A stretch of 44,474 nt of DNA from Spirochaetota bacterium (GTDB lineage: Bacteria; Spirochaetota; B62-G9; DRHN01), in the NCBI GenBank assembly GCA_030673105.1, contig DAOVJS010000003.1, forward strand, positions 1 to 44,474, read 5' to 3'. A program made the position numbers and the translations under genes. Of this stretch, positions 8,715 through 16,136 are shown piece by piece. How positions within the stretch are numbered: the first letter of the stretch is position 1; every line of letters starts with the position of its first letter. The notes below the pieces were generated by a model. That model saw nothing but the letters and a program-made list of their open reading frames with translations, had not been told where the DNA came from and searched no databases.

Positions 8715-9401
8715 CTAAGGTAAATAATAAAGAGGGTTTACAGGTTTGCCTTTATAAAAGAGCTCATAGTGTACCACTTCTTTGTCAGAGCCTTTTACAC
8801 CATTTACTCTTGCAATAACAGCATTGATTTTTACAGTTTGTCCTTCTTTGACAAGACTTGTTATATTCCTTGAATAAAGGCTGTAGAAATCATTACCATG
8901 CTCTATTATGATTGTATTTCCATATCCACGGATAGTACCCGATATTACAACAACACCCGACTGTGCAGCAACAATATCCTGGTTTCCATTTGGCTTCAGA
9001 TCAATACCATAGTTAAAATCAGTTTGATGTTTGCCATAAGATCTTATTACCTCACCTTTAAGAGGCCACACAAAATCCAACTTTTCATATTCCCGGGGGG
9101 TATCAATTTCATTCCCCTGGACAAATAGGATACTTGTTGCTTCGGGTATAAAAATCCATGTACCCTGCGATATATGCACAACATCTTCTATATCATTCAC
9201 TTTTTTTATTTCCTCTAAGGAAACCCGGTAAGTTTTTGCGATCCTCCATAGTGTTTGTCCCTCTTTAACCCTGTGCCAGACCCCTCTTTCATAAGAAGTG
9301 TCTACCTGCCGGTAGATGTTCTGAGTTGTCGTACATGAAAAGAAAAAAACTATAAAAAACAATAATAGAAATTTCAATTTTACAGGGGCACTTATATTCA
9401 T
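8715..9401 (-). CDS. nlpD: NlpD-like lipoprotein with LysM and degenerate M23 domain
   Basis: A 228-residue envelope protein. A lipoprotein signal peptide ends at Cys23 (FFFSC). A LysM domain spans about 42-87 (VKEGQTLWRIAKTYRVSLEE), and an M23/LytM domain spans about 110-225. The zinc ligands of active M23 enzymes are mostly missing: Asn130 replaces the first His (NYGIDL, though Asp134 remains), YSLYS replaces YxHLS, and only the last His (VVHYE) is kept. This is the pattern of NlpD/EnvC-type proteins, which activate amidases rather than cut peptidoglycan. That role is inferred. It is followed by the RpoS-like sigma gene, the same order as nlpD-rpoS elsewhere. Confidence 0.8.
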   Translation of the reverse strand: MNISAPVKLKFLLLFFIVFFFSCTTTQNIYRQVDTSYERGVWHRVKEGQTLWRIAKTYRVSLEEIKKVNDIEDVVHISQGTWIFIPEATSILFVQGNEIDTPREYEKLDFVWPLKGEVIRSYGKHQTDFNYGIDLKPNGNQDIVAAQSGVVVISGTIRGYGNTIIIEHGNDFYSLYSRNITSLVKEGQTVKINAVIARVNGVKGSDKEVVHYELFYKGKPVNPLYYLP

Positions 9402-9454
9402 AGTATTTCTCTTTTTACTATTAATCGGTATCTATTAACGTTTTATTAAATTTC

Positions 9455-9483
9455 TTGACAATACAACCCGGTTTCATTAGATT
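9455..9483 (+). promoter_or_regulatory. Promoter of the tRNA-Asp/tRNA-Pro unit
   Basis: A consensus TTGACA (9455-9460), a 17-bp spacer and TAGATT (9478-9483) lie about 20 bp before tRNA-Asp. The complementary strand reads TTGTCA at the same place, so a divergent promoter for the NlpD-like gene may share the element; that second part is weak. Confidence 0.7.
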
Positions 9484-9502
9484 ACACACTGCTGACAAAG
9501 CT

Positions 9503-9576
9503 GGGAACGTGGCGAAGCTGGTTATCGCGCCGGCCTGTCAAGCCGGAGATCGCGGGTTCAAATCCCGTCGTTCCCG
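9503..9576 (+). tRNA. tRNA-Asp (GTC)
   Basis: A 74-nt cloverleaf with acceptor GGGAACG/CGTTCCC, anticodon stem CCGGC/GCCGG, anticodon GTC at 9537-9539, TTC-containing T loop and discriminator G. The CCA end is not encoded. tRNA-Pro follows 40 bp downstream. Confidence 0.97.
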
Positions 9577-9616
9577 AATCAATAGTTAATTAGAATAATT
9601 AATGTCACCAGATAAA

Positions 9617-9690
9617 CGGGCTATAGCGCAGTTTGGTAGCGCGCACGGTTCGGGACCGTGAGGTCGTGAGTTCAAATCTCACTAGCCCGA
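9617..9690 (+). tRNA. tRNA-Pro (CGG)
   Basis: A 74-nt cloverleaf with acceptor CGGGCTA/TAGCCCG, anticodon stem CACGG/CCGTG, anticodon CGG at 9651-9653 and discriminator A; CCA is not encoded. Seven T at 9691-9697 directly after the tRNA probably serve as the end of the transcript. It faces the end of metF about 60 bp away. Confidence 0.97.
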
Positions 9691-9750
9691 TTTTTTTCCT
9701 CTCGTTACTCCAGTGTTATTCTACCTTCATTAATAAATAAATTTTCACAA

Positions 9751-10632
9751 CTATAAGTCGCACATATCAAGCAGCTCTGGAACGTACTTTTCCCATCCCA
9801 TGGCCATTATGTGAAGGCCCTGACACATTGGCTTTACTTCTTTTATAAATTCTACCATGAGCTCAATGCTCTTTTTCGGCCTATCCTCTTTGGATGCCTC
9901 CTTGAGAGGTGTAATCATGGAATCAGGAACCTGTACCCCGGGTACAAAGTTATTCATATAGTTGGCCATTCCTGCGGATTTGATAATGACAATTCCGCAT
10001 AGGACAGGAACCTTATATTTAGAAGCTTTGTCCATGAAATTTTCAAATACTTTAGAGTCATAAATTGCCTGTGTCTGGAAAAACTGGGCTCCTTCCTCTA
10101 TTTTTCTCTCCATTTTTATAAGCTGCATCTCTATTGGATCAGCGCCTGGAGTTACAATGGCACCGCAGAAAATATCCCCGGGAACCCCTTCCAGTTCCTG
10201 CCCGGCAAGGTCTTTTCCATTTTTTAAAGAGTTCATAGCCGTGAGTATACTCACGGAATCAAGATCGAACACGGGTTTACTTTCAGGATGATCTCCGGCT
10301 GAATTATGATCGCCTGTAAGAGCAAGTATGTTCCTGATACCCAGCACATAGCCCCCTAGAATATCTCCCTGTATGGCAAGCCTGTTTCTATCCCTGGCGG
10401 TTATTTGCAGTATAGGCTCCAATCCCTGCCTGGCCAGAAGTGTACAAATACTCAATGAACTGATACGCATCACTGAGCTCTGGTTATCTGTGACATTAAT
10501 TGCAACGACACGGTCTTTTATATATGAAACCTCCTTATCCATGCAGTGTTCCAAATCTACACCTTTCGGAGGCCCTACTTCCCCGGTAATTGTGAATTTG
10601 CCCTGCTCCAAGCTTTCCTGTAATTTACTCAT
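9751..10632 (-). CDS. metF: Methylenetetrahydrofolate reductase catalytic subunit MetF
   Basis: A 293-residue flavin-dependent TIM-barrel enzyme that interconverts 5,10-methylene-THF and 5-methyl-THF. Visible signatures are the N-terminal ITGEVGPPKG, NVTDNQSSVMR (about 46-56), the NILALTGDH segment and GAQFFQTQAIYD. It has no C-terminal regulatory domain and resembles the MetF of acetogens and sulfate reducers that works together with MetV. It is the last gene of the hydrogenase-metVF operon and overlaps metV by 8 bp, so equimolar translation with MetV is likely. The electron donor cannot be read from MetF itself; the operon suggests H2-derived electrons through MetV. Confidence 0.92.
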   Translation of the reverse strand: MSKLQESLEQGKFTITGEVGPPKGVDLEHCMDKEVSYIKDRVVAINVTDNQSSVMRISSLSICTLLARQGLEPILQITARDRNRLAIQGDILGGYVLGIRNILALTGDHNSAGDHPESKPVFDLDSVSILTAMNSLKNGKDLAGQELEGVPGDIFCGAIVTPGADPIEMQLIKMERKIEEGAQFFQTQAIYDSKVFENFMDKASKYKVPVLCGIVIIKSAGMANYMNNFVPGVQVPDSMITPLKEASKEDRPKKSIELMVEFIKEVKPMCQGLHIMAMGWEKYVPELLDMCDL

Positions 10633-11347
10633 TCGATGCCTCCTCCTTCTCTGAATTCAGCACAGGTGCTGAATAAATTTCAGCTTTTTCCAGTGCCCAG
10701 CGCGTTGTGGTCCTCTCCTTATCAGGCACATCCATTTTTCTGTAGTCCCGTAAACGCGGGAGCTTCTTTAAATTTTCCAGTTTTCCAAGCTCGTTCAATC
10801 TTATATAAATAAGATTCCAACCACAATCCCTTTCATTTTCCACCTCGCATTTGCCATCATGCTGGCCGCCGCACATTCCATTAATCAGGCTCTTTGAGCA
10901 CATTGTTATGGGGCATATACCGCCGGTAAGTGCAAGATAACAGGTGCCGCAGCCCGCGCATCGCTCGCTGGAAGGCCATAGTCCCTGCATACCCTGGCTT
11001 GATAACGTATCGTTGGCAGGTATGACCGGAATATCTATCATATTTCCAGTAGCCTGAACACCGATGCCGCAGGATATTACGAGTACTGCCTGTGATTTTT
11101 TAAGCTTCTCAATATGGTATATAAGCTTTGATCCAACAAGGGCCTTGTTACACAGAAAGTCTATTTCAGTGCTTCCCTCAACTTCTATGCCATTCTTTGA
11201 AAGCTGCTCTGTTAGTTCATCGATTCTCGGTTTTCCGCCTGAATCACACCCTACAGGGCACCCTCCGCATGCGACAATAAACAGGCTCTTGTAACCTGAG
11301 ACCATCTCAATAAGTTCTTTACCTGGCTTTGGAACATTGACAACCAT
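10625..11347 (-). CDS. metV: MetV, iron-sulfur/zinc partner of MetF
   Basis: A 240-residue Cys-rich protein of the MTHFR C-terminal/MetV family. MetV binds Fe-S clusters and passes electrons to FAD in MetF, as known in acetogens. Cysteines visible are 27, 30, 34 (ACGGCPVGC), 66, 93, 130, 133, 136 (CAGCGTC), 145, 150, 159, 167 and 175. These are enough for two [4Fe-4S] clusters plus a metal site, although ligand assignment is inference. It is preceded by the hydrogenase maturation protease (39 bp gap) and overlaps metF. The usual MetVF electron partners (HdrABC/MvhD, RnfC2-like, NAD-linked subunits) are absent from the window; only the hydrogenase subunits stand upstream. Confidence 0.88.
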   Translation of the reverse strand: MVVNVPKPGKELIEMVSGYKSLFIVACGGCPVGCDSGGKPRIDELTEQLSKNGIEVEGSTEIDFLCNKALVGSKLIYHIEKLKKSQAVLVISCGIGVQATGNMIDIPVIPANDTLSSQGMQGLWPSSERCAGCGTCYLALTGGICPITMCSKSLINGMCGGQHDGKCEVENERDCGWNLIYIRLNELGKLENLKKLPRLRDYRKMDVPDKERTTTRWALEKAEIYSAPVLNSEKEEASNE

Positions 11348-11386
11348 TCATGTGCCTCCTTATTTAAATGCTGGTTTTTTATAGTC

Positions 11387-11872
11387 TTAACTGACTGTTT
11401 CGATGCCTTCCTTCTTTAATTCATCCAGAACTGTTGCTATGATGTAGTTCATTTTTTCTTTTATTTGCGGAGAAAGCTCCATTGAGAGTTCAATTTTATA
11501 AGGCTCGATACCGAAAAAAACGACCTCATCCGGAAATTTTCCCAAAACCCTCTCCAGTTTAATCGATTCCAGGACTCCAAAATCATGAAGAGATATCGTC
11601 ACAGGCCTTCCTGCCTCTTCAATATCGCCCGGTTTAAATCGATAAACGGTTCCCGCCTCCCGGCCTCCGTTTACAGCATCGATAATAATAACCTTTTCAA
11701 AACTTCTAAGATCGGATACGATATTGAAAAAAGAAGTTCCCGCATCTATTAACTCAATGTCCCCTGTATACGATTTCTTTTCCAGTATATTTACTACTTC
11801 TATACCGACGCCTTCGTCTCCCATCAGTATATTTCCAACTCCAACCACTGCTATCTTTTTCTGAGCCGTAAT
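11387..11872 (-). CDS. Hydrogenase maturation protease (HyaD/HybD family)
   Basis: Endopeptidase that removes the C-terminal tail of the [NiFe] large subunit after nickel insertion. GVGNILMGDEGVG with its metal-binding Glu, the IIIDAVNGG Asp and SLHDFG His match the three nickel-sensing ligands. The start is unusual. The only standard start near the N-terminus is GTG at 11848, but that removes the first beta-strand residues before GVGNIL. An ATT at 11872-11870 has AAAAAGGG 6 nt upstream, lies 12 bp after the large-subunit stop and restores the strand (TAQKKIAVVGVGN). ATT is therefore annotated here as a tentative start; GTG 11848 is the fallback (153 residues). Its presence supports a functional, processed large subunit. 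Confidence 0.82.
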   Translation of the reverse strand: MTAQKKIAVVGVGNILMGDEGVGIEVVNILEKKSYTGDIELIDAGTSFFNIVSDLRSFEKVIIIDAVNGGREAGTVYRFKPGDIEEAGRPVTISLHDFGVLESIKLERVLGKFPDEVVFFGIEPYKIELSMELSPQIKEKMNYIIATVLDELKKEGIETVS

Positions 11873-11884
11873 TGTATACCCTTT

Positions 11885-13444
11885 TTAGACAACTCTTAGA
11901 GCTCCAAGCTTCTTCCCTTTTATATTTAAAGTATGAACCGAACACGCCAGGCATGGATCAAAGGATCTGGCAATACGGACAAGCTCATAAGGATTTTCAG
12001 GATTTTTCACCTCTGTTCCAATGAGCGCCTGTTCCATTGGCCCCGATTGTTCCTTTTCATCTTTCGGAGAACCGTTCCATGTGGTAGGCACAACGAGCTG
12101 GTATCTTTCTATTTTTTTATTTTTGATCTTTATCCAGTGGCCCAGTGCCCCACGCGGCCCATCGACGATTCCCATGCCCTCTGATTCCTCCGGTATTTCA
12201 TAGGCTACGCATACAGGCTCTCCTGCCTTTAGTTCCAAAACCCAATCGGCCATACTGTCCGCGATCAGCTTGGCATCCAGAGCGCGAGCCGCATGTCTTC
12301 CGAGAACCGAGTTAAGGTCCTTTGTTTCAATATTCAATGCTTTCATGCAACCCTCAAGCGCTTCTTTTACCTGTTTCTGACCGGAAAGATACGACACTAC
12401 CCATCGAGCGAGCGGTCCGACTTCATAAACCTTTCCTTCGTACCTTGGTGACCTGATCCAGCTGTATCCTTCTTTTTTCCGTGCATTGGGTTTTGTATCT
12501 TCTTTAGTAGGATGTAAAGCATCCTCACCTTCATACCACGAGTGTTTTATACTTTCGGTAATGCTGTCGGTATTCAATTTTTTCAAGGCACTCAGGCCTT
12601 CAACAGCACCCTGAGGAATCAATCGTTTCCTGGTCGTATAATCATCTGACTTCCCATCAAGGTCAAAAACTCCGTAGCTGAGAAAGTTTCCGGGACCTGC
12701 GCCTATGTTGAAATAATCAGAGTAGGTTTTTGCTACCGCTATTACGTCCGGAATATATGTGTTATCAATAAAATATCTCAGCTTATTAAGCCTCCATAAA
12801 AACCGTGTGATTTTATCTATTGAAGGATGCTCCGTTACCCCGCCGGGAACGACCGACGCGTTATGAGGCATCTTTCCACCAAACAGGGTAAGCATTTCAT
12901 GTGAGAGCCTTCTCATTTCCAGGGCTGTCAGATAGTGTTTTGTCAGTTCCTGGTTTGTTTCTTTATCAAACCGGTAATCACCCTCATACCTTGGAACAAA
13001 AGGCGAAAGCTCACCCCTTGCTATGAAGTCTTTTAAAGAATTCAATTCAGCATCTTTACCGCTGTAGTCAGCTACGGCAGTCACATCTGCAAAATCAAGC
13101 GCCGCTAAATGGTAAAAGTGAAGAATATGTGATTGGATATAATTGGCCCCGAGGATGAGATTTCGAAGGATTCTTCCATTATCCGGAACTTTATCTGCAA
13201 TACCAAACGCACTGTCAAGATTCAGGGTCGATGCTGTTCCATGCACCGTAGGGCAGACACCACAGACTCTCTGCGTGATTCTCTGCGCGTCTCTCGGATC
13301 TCTATCCCTCAAGAAGATTTCAAAACCTCTGAAGAGTGTTCCTGAACATTGAGCATCCTTAACCACTCCATCCTCAAGATAGGCATCTATCTTCATATGA
13401 CCTTCAATTCTGGTCAATGGGTCAATTGTTATCTTGGTCGACAT
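11885..13444 (-). CDS. [NiFe] hydrogenase large subunit
   Basis: Catalytic subunit of 519 residues that splits or forms H2 at a Ni-Fe(CN)2CO site. The L1 motif RVCGVCPTVH gives nickel ligands Cys61 and Cys64. The L2 motif DPCLACSVH (496-504) gives Cys498 and Cys501, so it is an ordinary Cys enzyme, not a selenocysteine one. A 15-residue tail follows His504 and would be removed by the adjacent protease. RGFE upstream of L1 and the full-length layout place it near group 1 (HynB/HyaB-like) uptake hydrogenases, with group 2 as the alternative. The ribosome site AACGGAGGG is strong. It is the second gene of the operon, 21 bp after the small subunit. No cytochrome b, diaphorase or HypA-F genes are in the window. 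Confidence 0.93.
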   Translation of the reverse strand: MSTKITIDPLTRIEGHMKIDAYLEDGVVKDAQCSGTLFRGFEIFLRDRDPRDAQRITQRVCGVCPTVHGTASTLNLDSAFGIADKVPDNGRILRNLILGANYIQSHILHFYHLAALDFADVTAVADYSGKDAELNSLKDFIARGELSPFVPRYEGDYRFDKETNQELTKHYLTALEMRRLSHEMLTLFGGKMPHNASVVPGGVTEHPSIDKITRFLWRLNKLRYFIDNTYIPDVIAVAKTYSDYFNIGAGPGNFLSYGVFDLDGKSDDYTTRKRLIPQGAVEGLSALKKLNTDSITESIKHSWYEGEDALHPTKEDTKPNARKKEGYSWIRSPRYEGKVYEVGPLARWVVSYLSGQKQVKEALEGCMKALNIETKDLNSVLGRHAARALDAKLIADSMADWVLELKAGEPVCVAYEIPEESEGMGIVDGPRGALGHWIKIKNKKIERYQLVVPTTWNGSPKDEKEQSGPMEQALIGTEVKNPENPYELVRIARSFDPCLACSVHTLNIKGKKLGALRVV

Positions 13445-13465
13445 GATTACCCTCCGTTTTTGAAG

Positions 13466-14350
13466 TTAACGTGTTTTAATTTTAAATCTTTCAAGCGCGT
13501 CTTCATTTAGCTTTGTAAACATGGGTGCAAGTTTATCTTGAAAGTCGGGCTCCACACATCCTATACACTGCGCACCTGCACCTATACACCAGTTTGTTCC
13601 ATTATTCCACTGCCTGCTGGGACAGTCAGCATAACTATATGGTCCTTTACAGCCGATTTCATATAGGCAGCCTGGCTCGCTGGGGTTTCGCGCGAACTGA
13701 CCTGCATCAAAAAATGCACGGCGAGGGCAGTTGTCGTGAATAAGATCTTTAAAAAACGCTTTTGGTCTTAATTTTTCGTCCAGGTCATCAGGTGACGGAA
13801 GACCATTAATAAGAACATGCGCTATTGTCCCGACTATCCAATCGGGGTGCGGCGGGCATCCCGGAATATTAATCAACGGTGTGGATATACCCTCATTTTT
13901 GAAAAAATCAGCCACAGACAGTGCTCCGGTGGGGTTTGGAGCCCCTGATGGTATACCTCCGTAGGAAGAACACGTTCCCACAGCAAGCACGGCAAGCGCG
14001 TCTCTAGCGAGCTCAGCCGTCATATCTTTCATTACAACTTCCTCTCCATCAAGTTTACCAATTGTGCAGTAGAGTCCATCCTCTGCAGTCGGAACAGACC
14101 CTTCCACCATGAGAATGTACTCATTCGGCTTTTGAGAAATAGTTTCTCTCAATATCTTTACGACAGGCTCACCCTGCCCTGCCATTAATGTGGCGTGAAA
14201 TATGAGAGATACATGCTTCCCGGGAAGAACAGGATCAACTAAAACGTTCTGGATACTCGGACTAATTGAATTTAACAGCGAAACAGAACACCCTGAACAG
14301 GCAGCCCCTGCTATCCAAATCGCTGGAAACTCTACGACTTTTGAAGACAC
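13466..14350 (-). CDS. [NiFe] hydrogenase small subunit, cytoplasmic form
   Basis: Electron-transfer subunit of 294 residues with three Fe-S clusters. The proximal cluster uses Cys18, Cys21 (CSGCS), Cys127 (VGTCSSYGG) and Cys165 (GCPPHPDW). The distal cluster uses His205, Cys208, Cys228 and Cys234. The medial cluster has Cys243, Cys262 and Cys265, plus Cys255 at the position normally held by Pro, so it is probably [4Fe-4S] rather than [3Fe-4S]. There is no twin-arginine signal and no C-terminal membrane helix, although group 1 small subunits are usually exported. A soluble cytoplasmic enzyme is therefore inferred, which would let it meet MetVF. The start is GTG at 14350 with AAAGGAGG 7 nt upstream. 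Confidence 0.93.
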   Translation of the reverse strand: MSSKVVEFPAIWIAGAACSGCSVSLLNSISPSIQNVLVDPVLPGKHVSLIFHATLMAGQGEPVVKILRETISQKPNEYILMVEGSVPTAEDGLYCTIGKLDGEEVVMKDMTAELARDALAVLAVGTCSSYGGIPSGAPNPTGALSVADFFKNEGISTPLINIPGCPPHPDWIVGTIAHVLINGLPSPDDLDEKLRPKAFFKDLIHDNCPRRAFFDAGQFARNPSEPGCLYEIGCKGPYSYADCPSRQWNNGTNWCIGAGAQCIGCVEPDFQDKLAPMFTKLNEDALERFKIKTR

Positions 14351-14517
14351 GATCAGCCTCCTTTGTGGTTTTAATTATTAATTTTTCCAATTTGTTTTGG
14401 CAATTAATATTCTGTCTTATTGAAAATTTACCTGATTTCAATTTTTGATGATTTATAAGACGAAGTTTAAGGAGCTCCCACATTTTTCTGTGTGTTTAAA
14501 ATTTAACAATTTAGTAA

Positions 14518-14546
14518 ATTATAGACAGGCGCGAATGTAAAGTCAA
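14518..14546 (-). promoter_or_regulatory. Promoter of the hydrogenase-metVF operon
   Basis: Minus-strand TTGACT (14546-14541), a 17-bp spacer and a perfect TATAAT (14523-14518) lie 168 bp before the GTG start of the small subunit. The leader would be about 160 nt and AT-rich, with a GGAGCTCC palindrome but no riboswitch fold I recognise. No other promoter of this quality is seen within the operon down to metF. Confidence 0.7.
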
Positions 14547-14585
14547 GAAAAAATTAATCATCATATTAGCCATTCATTCACGGGT

Positions 14586-15296
14586 TCATGACCCGGATGG
14601 AATTGACTTTATAAATGTAAATAGTTTCCTGTAAATGTTTAATGTATCGGTAAATGATACATCAAAATAATTAACAATCTCAACCCTTTTAAACATAAGC
14701 GCGATAATCAGGGCAAGAACAATCACAGACCAGGTAAATATAAAAATCAAGGATGAAAAATGTCCGTATCTTTTTAGATCGGGTTGATCTATTTGAATAT
14801 AATGAATGGTTGCAATTACATGAAAAGAAAGCGATATTCCAATAAAAAAATAGAAAATACCGGAAAGCAAGGCGCTCTGAAAAAATATCCATACAATTTT
14901 AAAAACACATATTATCACAAGAGTATACAGGGGCAGGGAATATGGAGCAAGAGCAATGATTATATTAACTCTTTCAGTCTTTACAAACCCTTCATTTCTC
15001 TTGAGAGACATGCTCTTTACCTTCACCCCGCTGATTAGGGCAAACAAGACATGTGACAGCTCATGTTCGAGAATATAACTTTTCGCAGGAGGGCCGAATA
15101 AAAGGAAAAGTATGAGAAAAATTACGAATCCGCCCGCAGAAGACAGCATCCCGGGAGTAAATGTATGGTAATCTGCAAATAAAACCGGCATATGCAACAC
15201 GAGAGAAACAGCAAGCGGAATAATCCCTAGAGAAATTACTAAAAGGAGTGGCTTGAGAACTACTTTGTTATTTCTTTTTTTTGTTTTTCGCCTCAA
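14586..15296 (-). CDS. Multi-pass membrane protein with HExxH zinc motif (M50-like)
   Basis: A 236-residue protein with about five or six hydrophobic segments (roughly 15-40, 52-69, 112-135, 137-160, 175-200). The motif EHELSHVLFAL places His78, Glu79 and His82 as a zinc-peptidase HExxH at the start of a membrane helix, as in site-2-protease-like families; a later NIIIALAPYSLPL may correspond to the second motif region. Intramembrane protease function is an inference. The likely start is TTG at 15296, inside the end of the upstream TPR lipoprotein gene (29-bp overlap), so the two are coupled. Alternative non-overlapping starts are not obvious. Confidence 0.65.
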   Translation of the reverse strand: MRRKTKKRNNKVVLKPLLLVISLGIIPLAVSLVLHMPVLFADYHTFTPGMLSSAGGFVIFLILFLLFGPPAKSYILEHELSHVLFALISGVKVKSMSLKRNEGFVKTERVNIIIALAPYSLPLYTLVIICVFKIVWIFFQSALLSGIFYFFIGISLSFHVIATIHYIQIDQPDLKRYGHFSSLIFIFTWSVIVLALIIALMFKRVEIVNYFDVSFTDTLNIYRKLFTFIKSIPSGS

Positions 15297-15669
15297 CTAT
15301 CTTTGCTAACATGTCCCGGGCTAATTTTTTTGCTGCAGGTTCCTGAAACTCATTCGTAACTTTTCGAAAATATATTTCAGCTTTATCGTATTCTTCCTTT
15401 ACATAATAACAAAAGCCGATCTCATAATGGGCCCAGGTACTTGCCCTCAATTTATCCGGATAATTTGTTATTATTGCCTCGTAAGCTGTTATCGCATTAT
15501 CAAATCTGTTGTTATCAAACTCTTTCTGAGCTATTTTGTCATATTCGATTATTGTAAGTGGCTTTCCATCCTTATATAAAGCCGGCATCTTTGAAGCACA
15601 GGAAAGAAAAATATATGAAATAGTCAGTATTATTATGAGATATAGATATGTATATAAATTTTTTCTCAT
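15268..15669 (-). CDS. Small TPR lipoprotein
   Basis: A 133-residue protein with a signal peptide and lipobox ending at Cys24 (YIFLSCAS), then two or three TPR-like helical repeats (FDNNRFDNAITAYEAIITNY and YYVKEEYDKAEIYFRKV). The C-terminus is a Lys-rich tail. The architecture resembles YbgF/BamD-like small envelope TPR proteins that organise other envelope factors; no specific partner is provable. Its gene overlaps that of the membrane HExxH protein by 29 bp, making a functional pair plausible. The upstream Cys-rich gene ends 24 bp before it. Confidence 0.7.
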   Translation of the reverse strand: MRKNLYTYLYLIIILTISYIFLSCASKMPALYKDGKPLTIIEYDKIAQKEFDNNRFDNAITAYEAIITNYPDKLRASTWAHYEIGFCYYVKEEYDKAEIYFRKVTNEFQEPAAKKLARDMLAKIVEAKNKKKK

Positions 15670-15693
15670 TATGACCTTGTTGTATATTAAACC

Positions 15694-15999
15694 CTAAAAT
15701 GAGTAGATTTCATCTTTTATTGGAAGGCTCTTTCGTAGTTCTTTAATAAAAGATTTTTCTTCACCCATTGGATCATAAAATTCACATTCTGGAAGTGTTC
15801 GCCTGACTATGGTAAAATACTTATAAATTTTTTCTTCGCCTGATTTTTTCTTCCACAATCCGTTACTGCATTTGACCCTGAGCACATATGAACCTTTTTC
15901 ACCTACCGATTGCTTGAAAAGCACGCAGTGCCTGCAGTTAGCGCAGTAAATCTTATCAATATCCACGTTGGTGCCACCATCATGATGGTCTGATTCCAT
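15694..15999 (-). CDS. Small Cys-rich protein, probable metal-binding ribbon
   Basis: I do not recognise the family. From ATG 15999 it is 101 residues, with a CANCRHC motif followed by two further Cys (KCSNG and ECEF), a pattern able to bind zinc or an Fe-S cluster. The frame is open up to a TTG at 16068, but that TTG is part of a -35 element, whereas ATG 15999 has CGGAG 6 nt upstream, so the short form is preferred. It is the first gene of a likely unit with the TPR lipoprotein and membrane HExxH protein. Confidence 0.65.
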   Translation of the reverse strand: MESDHHDGGTNVDIDKIYCANCRHCVLFKQSVGEKGSYVLRVKCSNGLWKKKSGEEKIYKYFTIVRRTLPECEFYDPMGEEKSFIKELRKSLPIKDEIYSF

Positions 16000-16034
16000 T
16001 TCAACTCCGGCATTAACGATATCTCTTTTCCGAT

Positions 16035-16062
16035 AAAATATACCTCTATTTAAAAAAGTCAA
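16035..16062 (-). promoter_or_regulatory. Promoter for the Cys-rich protein unit
   Basis: Minus-strand TTGACT (16062-16057), a 16-bp spacer and TATTTT (16040-16035) fit a sigma70 promoter. It overlaps the upstream end of the open frame, which supports the shorter start at 15999. It is divergent from the tRNA-Ala promoter 14 bp away. Confidence 0.5.
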
Positions 16063-16075
16063 CAACAAATTAAAC

Positions 16076-16104
16076 TTGACAGTATAGTTATTAATAGTTT
16101 TATT
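16076..16104 (+). promoter_or_regulatory. Promoter of tRNA-Ala
   Basis: TTGACA (16076-16081), a 17-bp spacer and TTTATT (16099-16104) lie about 32 bp before tRNA-Ala. The -35 is perfect and the -10 moderate. Confidence 0.5.
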
Positions 16105-16136
16105 TAAAAAAATTGTTAGTATGAGTATGGTTTTAA

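Noticed and set aside
11885-13444. Selenocysteine version of the hydrogenase large subunit
   Set aside because: The L2 motif reads DPCLACSVH with ordinary Cys codons and no in-frame TGA; only the medial-cluster Cys resembles [NiFeSe] enzymes.
14351-14517. Riboswitch or Fnr-type operator in the hydrogenase leader
   Set aside because: The leader is AT-rich with a GGAGCTCC palindrome, but I see no conserved riboswitch core and no TTGAT-N4-ATCAA site.
16000-16068. Longer start (TTG 16068) of the Cys-rich protein
   Set aside because: The TTG lies in a TTGACT -35 element and lacks a ribosome site; ATG 15999 has CGGAG at good spacing.
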